Notes under the pieces: model-generated
Database searches by the model: none
What the model was told of the DNA's origin: nothing
Seen by the model: only the letters and a program-made list of their open reading frames with translations
Assembly: GCF_949628215.1 (NCBI RefSeq)
Contig: NC_134277.1
Coordinates: forward strand, 33,183,058-33,247,057
Source of the DNA: Phalacrocorax aristotelis
Lineage: Eukaryota > Chordata > Aves > Suliformes > Phalacrocoracidae
Direction of reading: 5' to 3'
DNA length: 64,000 nt
Part shown: positions 36,349-49,056 of the stretch, in pieces
How positions within the stretch are numbered: position 1 is the stretch's first letter
Layout: each line of letters begins with the position of its first letter
Program-made: the position numbers and the translations under genes

Positions 36349-36929
36349 TGTCCTGGTTTCAGCTGGGATAGAGTTAAATTTCTTCACAGTAGCTAGCATG
36401 GAGCTATGATTTGGATTTTTGCTGGAAACAGTGGTGATAATGTGGACATGTTTTAGTTGTTGCTAAGTAGAGCTTACACTGTTCAAGGACATTTTTTTCA
36501 GCTCCCCGTGGTCTGCCGGGTGCACAAGAAACTGGGAGGGGACACAGCCAGGACAGCTGACCCAAACTGACCAAAGGGATATTCCATACCATATGGCATA
36601 ATGCTCAGTATATAAAGCTGGGGGAAAAAGAAGGAAGGGGGGGACATTTAGATTAATGGTGTTTGTCTTCCCAAGTAACCGTTACATGTGACGGAGTCCT
36701 GCTTTCCTGGGGATGGCTGAACACCTGCCTGCCCATGGGAAGGAGTGAATGAATTCCTTGTTTTGCTTTGCTTCCATGCGCAGCTTTTGCTTTACCTATT
36801 AAACTGCCTTTATCTCAAACCTTGAGTTACCTCACTTTTACTCTTCTGATTCTCTCCCCCGTCCCACCAGGGGGGAGTGAGCGAGCAGCTGCGTGGTGCT
36901 TGGTTGCTGGCTGGGGCTAAACCATGACA
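36349..36929 (+). mobile_element. Solo LTR of avian endogenous retrovirus (well preserved)
   Basis: A 581-bp LTR that begins TGTCCTGGTTTCAGC and ends CTAAACCATGACA, with intact TG...CA termini and a 5-bp target-site duplication (gttat/gctat). Promoter parts are visible: a TATA box (tatataaag, 36,609-36,617) and an ATTAAA polyadenylation signal at 36,798-36,803, followed by a T-rich segment. No primer-binding site, gag, pol or env follows, so it is a solo LTR. It is the same family as the minus-strand LTR at 23,439-24,036 and clearly less decayed. A preserved promoter could still be active. Confidence 0.93.
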
Positions 36930-36934
36930 GCTAT

Positions 36935-39900
36935 GTCCACTACACTGTGGTTTTATTTTGATCTAATTGCTGAACTCAAGATGCATAGGATGTTCTGTTC
37001 TGCTTATTTTAAATCTTTTTCCTACATAAAGTACCTGTAGTGTTCCACTTCTGTAATTAATCCTCCTACTTGGTGAAAAAATGCCTACACAGTGCTCTGC
37101 CAAATATGCCATCTTATATTTGGCAAAAACATTTTCTCAGAACTATTTTCAAGGAAAATGATATGGCTTTAAAAAAAAAAAAAAGAGCCAGAGAGTCATG
37201 AGCTACATTATCTCTGTGAGAAAGGGGATTTTCATCACTCTTTCGAAGCCAGCTTCCTACAGCATGTGTGATCAGCACCTGCTAAGCACATGGAGAATGG
37301 ATGGAGAGAGAGTGTTTTCATTCTTTAGTGAATTAACTGCTCATGAAAGGAGGCACAACACCACTGCACTTATTCAAGAAATACGTGGAGTAAAGGCAAC
37401 CACAGTGCAAATGTCCCTACTCCTCCAGTGCAGTTAACCTGCCATGTATGCTCTTCACTGCTAAGGCAGAGACATGAGCTCTGCTTCAATGCTCGCTTCA
37501 GCTCTGGCCCCTCAGCTGCCCCTGCCAACCAAGTAACTGACTATCAAATTCCCTGGATTCATGGAAATGCATCAGTGAGAGGCTGGATTGTGCCCATAAC
37601 CACATTTCACATAAATCACCATATTGCCAACAAATACCATTCACTGCTGACATGAGACAAAATACATATCATAAGCCAGGGTTGGCTACCACTCTGCAGT
37701 GTTTCATGACCAGTTCCTTTGAAACACCAACAGACATGTTAGAATATTACAGAAATGGACTATTCTTATACTGATCCTGAGATATAGTTGTTCTAAATGC
37801 AGACGTTAAAAAAGGCTTTCAAGATACATTAGTGAAGTACAATGATCACCTTTTTTTCTAAATTGTCAGAGCAGGCTCTGATGTACAGGTTTGAACTAAT
37901 ATGAGTTTTTTAAAAACATTTTCTAGTTGTAGGAATATTCACTCTGATTGCTCCTAAGACGATGCATCTGCCCTAAGTGGCAGTGTGTTTCCTGTAATGT
38001 AGCTATAGGTAACTGTGCATTAAGCTTATTAACATGGTTGCAGTAGACAGCAAAGCTAGACCACGGCTTTGCTTCTGGCAGTCCTTGAGACAACTTCTAT
38101 CTCTAGCAGCCTCCTTCGGGTGCCCTGTAACTTGTCTGCCTAACATCCCGGTTTGTGCAGTGAGTTATGCTGTGCAATGAGTAAATGATGTAGCCAGCAG
38201 AGGGCAATGAAGGTCAGGTTTTGGAGGGGTTACATAAAACAAACTCAAAGTGGTGGAAAACATAGGGCGAAAAGGTCAAACAAGAGCATGTTGTGAACTG
38301 CTGCTACACATGCATTTCTATTAATTACGATGAGGCCTAAGTGAACCCTTGTGATCATGTGATCTATAAACCTTTTTAATGGCCATATTAAACAATGTAG
38401 TTCCTTATTTATGACAATGTAATTAATAGCTTTTTCAACAGGGGGGAAAAAACCTAATAAAAAATGATACTCTCCTAAAGTAGGACAAACAGCTTAAACC
38501 AATAGCCAATAAAACCATAGCTCCTCATATAAATCCTGTTTTATTGCTCTATTCTGGAGAGCAGTTGTTTTGTTTAACTTGATAAACAGGTCATTTTTCC
38601 CAAGACAATTAGGTGCCTGGACAAAAAAGAAGGAGGGCCAGAGAAATCAGCTGTTGCTCAGTTCAGAGGAAAAAGACGCTTCTCTCAGTCAGATGCAAAG
38701 TTCTATCACAGATACTAATCCAACATGCTGGAAATAATGTGAATTTATGGTAGAGAACAACATTTTTTAACTTGGGTGACAACTGCTAGGGATGTAACTC
38801 ATATATAGGCACTTGGGCAAGCAGTTGGTGCCAAGAGAGTGCGAGCTGCAAGAGTTATTTGCCTGTGACAATCTGGGCAACATCTTTTTTGAGCCTAATC
38901 GTGGCTCTAGGTGCCAAATATTTTAAAACTAATCTCTTGACATTGCTATGTTAACCAATGAACAGCTTAACAGCAGGAAATGCCTGGAGTGTTAGTGGGA
39001 AATTTTATATATTTGTTCTGTGGAAGATCCTGAAGGAGCCCTTCAGGACTGGGACCCTGTTGCAGTTCTGCTATGCTGCACAGGAAAGCTCCTCTGTACA
39101 GTAGACCTGGATTTCACTATTATACGTGTCATGCCTGCTCAGCCATCTGGGCCATGCCACTTGGCTTTTCCGTACTGAGCTTTCCACCTCAAAACAGTGT
39201 TAGTAATTCCTCCTATTTAAAGTGCTATGACTGAAATCGCTGTATAACAGCTAGGTTGTATTCTGACAAGGGATAGAAGAGAAAGTAGTATGTGTTTTAT
39301 GAATGTTGTAAGTCCAAGAGGAAGGTCCTGGGCTATTTGACTGAAATGAATAGATCTTTGCCTCCCAAAATTTTGGCAGAAAGCTGGAAGCTGTAACTGT
39401 CCTGGTGAAATTCCTGTCTGACCATTTGGAGTAACAGAGCTTGACAAGGCAACTACAAGACCCCATGTAAGAAAGAAAATATTCCTTTTAAAAAGGGAAA
39501 AAATGGAAAGCAAAACCTCGTGATGATAGTATGGACTTCAAATACTCAGGAGAAGGAAAAGCAAGGTCCCAGAGGAAGAGGAAGGGTGGGTCACCCACCT
39601 TGTGCTCTCCACAGAGATTCCCAGGTAGAAAACAATTGGCTGGTGGTAAGTGCCCTGATGCTCCTGACTGTTAGCAGAAATGATAATTATAGCTAAAGCT
39701 CTCGGTGCCTGTGTGTATTATTTCAGAAAGAATACAAGACGTTATGCTAGGTCAGACCCGAGAAGATGTTAATAAGTACCTGTTTGCATATGAGGTAACT
39801 GTTGCTTCTGAGTTTTTATGATGTCTCGTCAGCTAACAGCAAGGAGTCCGGCTGGCGCCAGCTCAGACGTCAAGTGGGATCTACCTGGAGAGATGGCAAA

Positions 39901-42900
39901 TATTTGACTTGGTGCTGATGAGCTGGATTTTAGTCATGGCTCTCTGCTCCCCGTCAAGTGAGTCATGGCAGAGGTAGTTGGTGTGTTTGAACCCTGACGA
40001 ATCATTCTCTTAATGGCTGCTCATATTTGCCTTTTCACTGGTCTGACCATTATAACATAACCAAGATGTTGCATTCATACAAGCACAACTTAGGTGCCGT
40101 CACAGAGTGGCTCTGCTCAGGGCTCTGCAGCTACTCCCTTGCAAGCAAAAAGATGCTGTTCCCAGGGTGACAACGTCCTCGGGGAGGGTAAGAGTCTGCT
40201 GATGGGGGGGACTCACTGGGGCTTCTTTTTGGCAACTGCAGGCTTCCAGATGTACAGTGGGGGGCAGTCTGCCTACACTTCCCTTCTGTTAGGGCTGACT
40301 TCTCTCCTGAGTCATCAGGGTCAGCCGAGGATTTGATAAACTTAGGGTTGTCCCAGTTTAGCTCCTGCTCAGTGTTTTAATGGAGTCAGTGCACTGTAAT
40401 GTAGCAGCACTTCTGCCAGGCTGACATACTCAGCCAGCGTAGACTAAGTGAAATCAGTGAGCACAATAGTTGTGGGCAAGTCACAAATAAATTATATTCA
40501 TAGGCTTTAAATATTTTATTATTCTTTTTTTTTCTGAGGCTAAGAGGGGTGGTAATTCAGTCTTCTATGTCTCTCCCACAACACAGAATTTCACCCAGTT
40601 ACTCCCACCCTTTTGAGGACAGATTTTAGACCTTAAATTAAAATGTCGGCATTCATTGTTATCTACTTAGGTATGTAAAATAAAAACCCCTATCTCCTCA
40701 CCCATTAAATTAATCATTAGGGGATTTTCTTTTACATTCTTATCTTGAACTGTAGGAGGAAGAGGAAAATGCTGGGTTTTTTTTTTCCCTTTCTTTTGAG
40801 GTATTCACACATCAGAGCAAAATGAAAGCACTAATCAAGGGATAGCTAACCTTCCTTACTGTTCCTTTCCTCACACCAATTTCTTCCACAGCCAGAGCAG
40901 TATCTGCTCTTTGGAGAATGGAGGGGACCCCAAGGAAGGTGGTTCCAGGGGAATTGGCAGTGACCTCCTGGGGCCCTTCCAGCAGGACGTGAATGAGGCG
41001 GAAGACAGCCAAGTCCTGTGTGGACTCATCCATCATGTGGGCATTTAAGCATGGCAGTGCCCCAGCAGGACTTTGCAGCTGGTCATCTGGCATCACCTTT
41101 GAGTTGCATACAGATCAGATATCATGGCCAGGCAGTCGCTGGACCGAACACCTCATAAGAGAACCTGTTATAGTAAAGTAGTGAAGAAAATTTTGAAGTC
41201 CTATGAGTTTATGATAAAAGTGCAAGTGTTGGAAACATTGGGAAGCATACTTGGGAGAAAATGAAGATTTGACACTTTCAAAAAAGCATGATTTAAAGTT
41301 TTAAAACTTGTGATAGTAACACAGATCCTTGAGATCCACTTCTCCCTCTACCAGTCTTGCTTTGGCCTTGGAGAATCACAGCCTGTTCCTTTTTTAGATG
41401 TGAAGAGTAATTTCTACAGCCCTTTTATAGCCAGTCAAAAAAAATCTTATGCTTAGCACTTGCTTTCCCTCTGAAATATCTAATATTAGGATTCTTTGCT
41501 CATAAGATCAGGTTACACATTTTAAAGAAAGGAACAGAAAATAACAGAATAAATAGTAGAATATCACAAATGAAATAAATTGTTGATTCTTTTTGTATTC
41601 CAAGACCTAAGAGTGAAAGCTTAATTTATTTTGTAAGCCATTTTCTGACACTGCAACCACAGTAAATGACATTTAATGAAATAAGGTAGAACATTGGAAA
41701 AACCAGAAGAAGAGTTGATCAGAGAAGTAAATGAAGTTTTTCTGTTTTTGCATTAGGGAAACAGGAATTTGACAGCGGTGAAGAAAAACATCTTAAGGGA
41801 ACATATTTGTTAACATGAAAAGTTTAACTTCCAGAATGTTTTTCATCTTTAAAGAGCAAGTACTTGCTGCTGTACAAGAATCAGCTACAACATTTTTACA
41901 GATTTCTACAAGGAAGTTGAATGGTTTATGAGTGGAAAAAGCAAGACATAAAGGGGTAAAAATATTTTGTAACCACACAACAATAGGGACCTAAGGAACC
42001 AATTAGAGTTTTCTAAACATGGAAATATTCATAATCAAACATAACCTGTTTATGTGCAGGTAACTGGAATTTTTTTTGGTGTAAAAAATTCCCCATAATC
42101 TGATAGAGGAACTAGCAATGCATGCATTCTTTAAAATGAAACTGCACGCTCTGGTTTAGGCTTATTACGTTTTACGATGCATGTTTACATTGATGACGTT
42201 TTCTGTTTCTTAATAGTGAATTATATCATGTCTCCTTAGCTGAGAGCGATTGCCCACTCTCTGGGCAAAAGGTCAAAAATAAACTGGAAATTTCCATATT
42301 GATAAGAAAGCCTTAAACCAAAAAATGGCATAGGTGTGGTAATGCAAAATATATGTGTCACGGGCTCTCAGCCAGACCTGTTCTGAGCTGATCCTACCTT
42401 TTCTCTTCCCTACTCTCTCCTTTTCCATCTTTGTCTTTCCCATTCTTCATTGCTCCAAACCTAAAGATGGCCAGATATGAAATGCTGCCAGTCAGGATTC
42501 CCAGGCTTCAAAAGGATCTCTCATCAGCACAGACAGAGGCTCTTTTGTGTAGCTGTTGGACGGTGGCTCTGGCTGCTTCCGTGCAGGCAGGGAACTCCAG
42601 AGCTTCTCTTCACTCCAGCCTCTCAATGCACCATCTGGATGTCGCAGGGAGTTTTTTGTATGTTTTCCCAAGGCTGCAGACAAAGTAAGACTGCAGTCAG
42701 TGCGATGGTCTGCAGGGAGACGTCATTCTACATGAACGAATGCAAAGAAACGGGTCTCTGCGTTTCGGTGCATTGGGCAAGGAAGCCTCTTCCCAAAAGG
42801 TGCTCTCAGCCTTGTGTTTTGCCAGCTCAGAGTGGTCTTAAAAACTACAGAGGCAAATGCTAACCCTGTGCTGGGGATTCATCACCAAATGAATTCCACG

Positions 42901-43237
42901 GTTACAGTATTGAGAAACCGTGAAAAAGAAATTAAATAGAAGCAATACTAAAATCTTTAGTTTAATACCATTGGCATGAGGCTCTGAGGGTCTGAAAATA
43001 CTGCTGTGCTTTCTGAGAGGTGTCTCGGATTTTACAGGAACTGTCAGCTTGATTTCACAAGGCTTTGCTCCAATTTTCTGTGTCCTGCTCTGTGAAAATG
43101 TGAGTGCAAAGTTCTGCTATACTGACAGGTCACGTTAATACCCACTTACCAAGGTGCAAACAATGAGCCAAGTGCAAGGGCCGAGGAGAGGTGACCCTTC
43201 TCTTTTGAGCAAGTGATATGAAATGGGTGAGAAGGCA
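36935..43237. other. Gene-free interval
   Basis: Mostly unique sequence. It contains a motif-dense AT-rich block at 38,320-38,600 and a protein-like but unrecognised minus-strand open frame at 40,812-41,096. No exon with supported splice sites was found. Confidence 0.6.
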
Positions 43238-43312
43238 ACATAAGAACAGTCACAGTGAGTCAGACCTCTGATTGTTTAACTCAGTATTTTATCAGCTAAG
43301 GTGGCTAGCAGG
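43238..43312 (+). repeat. Degenerate old amniote interspersed repeat
   Basis: The words cataagaacagtcacag, tgagtcagacctctg and actcagtattttatc lie in the order and spacing of a common reptile/bird interspersed repeat, whose typical text is 'ataagaac.gccat..tgggtcagacca..ggtcca.ctagcccagtat'. About 75 bp remain. I do not assign a family name. Confidence 0.55.
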
Positions 43313-46300
43313 GAATACTTACCAAGAATACAAAAAATAGTGTAAATACAGAAAGTGACTTTCTCTATTATGATACATGAGCTGGGAGAAAGGGAAGAAA
43401 GTCACTGAACAAGGCCATGGAAGTCCTCTTGCATCTCTTGCAGTGCAGAATTTTAAATTGCCTGTGATTTACTCTTGTGCAGAAAGATAGTGTTTATCAA
43501 TGGCTTTGCAAAAGGAAAAACTTGAATTTACTTTCTCTTTACTTTCTGGCAGCTGAAGTTTATCATCACCGCTCTCTGGGGCAGAGGCTCGTCAAGGCAG
43601 ACAGAGCGCCTTTCTATGTGTCAGCAGCAGAGTGCCAGTTCTCCCTAGGGGCTTTCACATTCTTGCATTTGATGCTGTTTCTTCCACTTCACAGATCCAG
43701 AAGATCTTACCTCTGGTCAGTGGTCATGGTATCCATCCGTCTTTAGATTATGTGGCTGGGGTTTTTGTTTTTGCTGTGAGCCTATGGGACTGGGACTGTA
43801 GGAGTGAAGTTGATGGGTGAGACAGAAACAGCCTTCTGTGCTGCCTTAAAAGATTTCCGATTACTTATAAAGCTGGGCATTCATTTTTGAGAAAGAAGAA
43901 ACAATCTGGAGAAAGAAAACCGTCCTGGGGATCTCTTGTCCCCTTCCTTGTGGATCTGAAGGACATGTGAAGCTGTAAATGTGGTGACCACTTCATCTCC
44001 CCTGCTCAATGAGAAGGTATAGAGGCATGCAGAGTTTCTTGCAACAGTTTATTGGGTTATTATTACATTTTGTTCATGGATGTTTCATGAGAGGATGCAA
44101 TGTGGGATGTACTTTCTAGAATTCTAACTAAAGGGGAACCTAAAAACACATGCTGTGAGTCACCTTTAAAAAATACTTTTAGATGCTCCAAGAAAATACT
44201 CCTGGGATGCTTGACCATTGAAAAAATACTATACTGAGCCTAAATCAGCACAGCCTTTTTACACTTTGTGGGTAAAAGATTTTAAGTGCACACAAAGGGA
44301 CAACCAGAGGTAGAGCTGGGCAGTACAGCAAACAGAGGGTTTTGCTGACAGTGCATTGTACAATAGGTACAAGATGGTGCAGTTCTTTGCCCTTCTCTGG
44401 GCAGCGCTCTAGCATGTTAACATCTTTTATTCAGCATTTAATCAGATCATCGCTGTGTCATGGCTGCAATTCTAGGTAATGCCAGTCTGACACTACCTCA
44501 GGGTAGAAATGCTCTAAGTATAACACAAATGTACCTTACAATAATGGAAAATCCTTTTGCAAGCTGGAGAGTAATGCGCTCTGAACAGAAGAGCTGCTCT
44601 GGTGTCCCCAAGGTGGTATGTCCCAGAGCAGCCAGAAAGGTGAATGCACAAGAGCAGTAGCATTTTACAATAATTTACATGAAAAGAAACAGAATGACAG
44701 AACTGGAGACTACAGTGAAAACAGATGAGAATTTTTTCCCCCTAGCATTAGTGATAGTGAAATACCATGTGTGAGAATTTTATTGAAACTACTGATGTTT
44801 TGGGGAGAAAAAAAAATCTGGCTTTATCCCTTCCTTCTCTTTTGTTTTTCCTTCATTGTCATTTGGAGGAATCTCATCTTCTTTAAGAGGATTTACACAA
44901 ATGGTAAAGTTCATTCATATATAAAGGATACAGAAAGCATATTAATGTTCTTATAATATATCCCACTGTCCAAAGTAACTGAGAGCTTTTCCCCATTGCT
45001 TTCACTGTGACAGATTTGAAGGTGGATGGATGGCAAAACCAACTGAAGTGTGGTACCTTTATAGTACCACATAGTATAGGAAAGAGGACTACTTTGAAAG
45101 GTGGCTAAGGTCACAATATTTAATGTGTTGTTCAGCAGCACCTTGGAGGCAAGAAGCCTCTCACTCTGTGACTCAGCTCCTCCCAGGTCTTGGCAGCCTC
45201 CCAGCTCTGCCGTAAGACCTAGGCCTACACCAGCTCCAGCAAGCTGTGCCTGCTTATCCATGGAGTGCAACCATGGGGCCAGAGGCTGTGAGGGTGCCAA
45301 GGCATGTCACATGCTGGCTGTACAACCAGGGAGCCCGTTGGAGGGTGGGGATATGGGGAAGGGATATACTGCAGAATGCAAATTAGATATAGCCTGACAT
45401 TGTCTATAGTCTAAGCATTACTGTATAACAAAGGCTGAGACGTATCTCGTACAAGTGGTTCCAAGCAAGAGCCTCCTAAAGGTACTCCTCCCTCCGCTTT
45501 CTTTTCTCTCAAAAAATATAAAAGGATTATTAACTAACAGTGGACATTGCCAGGCAAGGGAATTTCAAATACTGACAAGATCTCTGTCACCCAGACCAGT
45601 GTGGCCCAGCAGAGCTGGCTAGGAGCACCCCTCCGTAGGTGCAAGGAGATATGGAAGAGTTGTTGGGCACCAACAGTCAGTACCTTCCTCTGCATTTGCA
45701 AATAGCCTGGTACAAAGCAACAAAAGCCATTTGCTGCTTTAGACTCCACTTTAAAGGGATGGAGTGGGAGGCCGGAGGTATGTAATATCTGATGCATGTG
45801 GTGCTTGCCACAGAGGAGCTAAGAGTTATTATCATCCCAGCAGCCTAGGGCAGCAGAGGGATATTCTGGGAACTGGCTGTAATGGCTACTGTGGTCGAGC
45901 TATTTCGACTTTAGAGTAGTGAGGTTTCCTTGATGCCCAGTGTTTTAATCCAGATTTGCAGGTCTTTGCTACACTGACCTACAGATCCCTATCAAAACTA
46001 ATGCAATCCCTTCTGCTTTCAGTGCAAAAGAATAATTTGATAATCTCCTACTGCAATTTTACTCTTTATTACAGGAGCAATTGCCCTGACCTAGCAACTC
46101 TGCTGCCTTTTGTATTTACCCAGGTTTTGCACACTTGAATGGTAATGCAAACTCAGGCAAAGAGATGTAAACCTCTTGTATTTTTTCCAAACATCGCATG
46201 TCATCTTGCTGTCTGCTTTTGCTCTGATTTGTGGGACTTCTTGTACTGTGAACATGGCCTTGGAGATTTTTGCCGCAGGTCTCCTGTGGTATTTTTGATT

Positions 46301-49022
46301 CCACATTGTGTTCACAATGACAGAGCCCCTTTCAAGATTCAGTCTGAACTGGTGACTTTTTTTGCTTGTAATATTCAAGTTGCTTCATAAAGGCTAACTT
46401 CAGCGGCTCGCCATGGTCTAGCTAGGTGAGCGCTTGTCCTTGATTCCTAGGCATGATTAACAGGGTACCCTTATGTCTCAGCTAGAAAACTGCGTGATCA
46501 GATCCAACTCTCACAAAAATACTTTGCTAGTTTATGTGATAAAAGCTTAATCTCCACAGACATGAAGGAACTCAGGGGCATGACGTCAGGTGGGAGATTC
46601 AGCAGCTCCCTAACAGTGTCTTTTTTTTCTACCTTCTTTTAAAAGTAATTATTTCATGGAGTATAGTACTCAACTTGCTGCAATATAATCTCATAACTAA
46701 CCTTTTCTTGTTAATCAAAATCTGTTAAAGACTTGGTTTGACAGACAGTGCGGCGATCAAAAAGCTGTTTTCTGAGTCTTTCTGACTCTTTCCTGTTTTT
46801 CAGGCACCTGCTGCCAGCAGATAAAACATAAAGCCTTCCTTTGAGACTTATTCTGATGTCCACACCATTTCAGTGTCTCAGCTGGCTTCCCAGCATTTTC
46901 ATAGCCCATTTGGTCCTAGCAAGAGGTGTTGATCAGCTGTTGGACCATAAGAATGAGAGAGACCTGATGCATGCACACCTACAACCATTGCTTAACTTCT
47001 GCATGAGACAGAAAGCATTTCTAACTGGCTTACACTAAAGATTCTTAAGAATGTAGCTCCTCAAATACTGCCTTTTTTGCCTACTAGCTTTTCTTGGTGG
47101 AGCGGGTCCAGGAAAAAACACATAATTAAAACTTGTCATGCATCAATCACTTCAGGGCAAATAATCCAGATAAGTATTTTGGTTTTACTAGTGGGTAAGT
47201 GGGTAGGTTTGGTATTTCCTGTGCCATAATTCAAATTTATGGCAGTATACTAATTTGTATGCCAGATCCTGTACAAGGAGCAGTCAATTTGGTGCCACAG
47301 CTTTACTTGAAGATGATTCATATCAGACTTATAAACATAACACATTATCACATCAGATAATGTCTAATATCTATTCTTGGAAATGAACAAGTGTGATGAG
47401 ATAAGGACTGTAACAGAACATCACAGATTTCAGGAAATTAGTTCTTTTTCACTGAAAGCCAAAAAGTAAATCTAAAGGCCAGGTTTATTTAGGACTGGTT
47501 TCCCACCCTCCCCCCCAAGGTTTCTCAGGAAATTATTTTTATACTATTTTACATTTAATGTGATTTTTTTTAAAGCAATATCCTGTGGTATTGACCTGTC
47601 ATACCTGAATGGAAAAACTAAAAAGACTTAACTGCAGAAATCTTTTACCTAAGAAAGGTAAATGGTAGGTGGATACCATAAAACCAGTCAGGTGCAGTGT
47701 GGGAGTTAAAATACAGCCAGACCTGAAAACAGAGCTGTAGCATTGCTGAGTTAAAAACAAAACCAAACATAACCTTGATTCAACAGAATTGACTCATCTT
47801 GAGGCAGACATGGGTTATGCAAACAATCCCAGCCAACATAATTTCTGAAACTGAATAGATTCTATCCAACTCGTGATAAGGGATCACTGAAAGAGGGAAG
47901 TTATTTTGATTTATTTTAACTATTAGCTGAAGTTCTGCTGTTCATACAGGAGTTCATCCTCACCAGAGTGTGTTCTCACCTTGGCACATGCACAGAACCT
48001 CTTTTGGAAGAACACTGTTAGCATTTCATTTTGCTGTTCAGCACACGAAGCTGCCTTTTTCACTCTACATTATGCAGACTTTTTATGGTAGACCAAATTA
48101 TTTATTCTGTCATGGGATTTCTATGTTATTGTTCACAAAGTAGTTCAATGGGAAGGGGACAAATTCAGATTAAGGTTATCTGTAGTCTTTCCATATTTCC
48201 AAGCACTTGACTTTGCTGTATTCATAATCTTTTGATGTGATTGTACCTGTGTGAAAGTGCCAGCAAGCACTGGGTTCCAGCAGGTATCCTTTCTCACGTT
48301 GCATACAAGACAACTCCAACTATGTCCAAATTAACTTTTACTATACGATATACAGCTGTGTCCAACACAGCTGTAATATCAAAGTATAAGACTAAGGAAC
48401 TGATTCTTATAATTGAGAGAAAACTGTTATCAAGGTTGACACAATAGCAATCTATTGAATGAATTATCTGTTAGATGTGCACCATGGAAATGAACCCTTT
48501 CCACAGCAAGAAGAGTCAAAAGTGGTTAAAAAGTTTGTAGTGTTGACTTGCTGGTTCATTTTCACAGAAAGGGTGGGAACCTAGAGAATATTACACTGTT
48601 TATGGTATTCCTTCTGACCACCTCCAAATTAGAACCTGTCTTGCTAGAATGACATTTTTATTACTTGCTGGTGGACTATCCCTAGCCAAATATTCATTTT
48701 TTTTCTCTTCAACTGTAAGCCACACAACTAACATGGCAATCAAAGCAGAAGTTCAAATTACTCTCCAGACTTTCCATACTAACTTGTTACTCTGAAAATT
48801 TATAGCACAAACTTAACCCCACCCCTGGAAATTATGAACTTTTTTTTTTTCCAGATATCTTAAAAACATCATTGAATCTTCTGTTTAGAAAGCAGATGTC
48901 ATCCATGGACTAACAGGACAAACTCCAGTGTAGGGTGCTAGCTCAGTCCCTAGCCCTCCTTCAGTGCTCTCTCAAAGTATGCTGACTTGAGTTTAAAGGG
49001 ATAAATCCGAGTTTTGTCTGAA

Positions 49023-49056
49023 TAAAGACTTCATCTGAGTAAAGACCTCATCTGAG
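49023..49056 (+). repeat. 17-bp tandem duplication
   Basis: taaagacttcatctgag is followed directly by taaagacctcatctgag, which differs by one transition. It is a recent slippage event. Confidence 0.85.

Noticed and set aside
44911..45397. Overlapping frames on both strands (129 and 98 codons)
   Set aside because: Both strands are open over the same GC-richer patch, which is typical of chance low stop density; no family is recognised.
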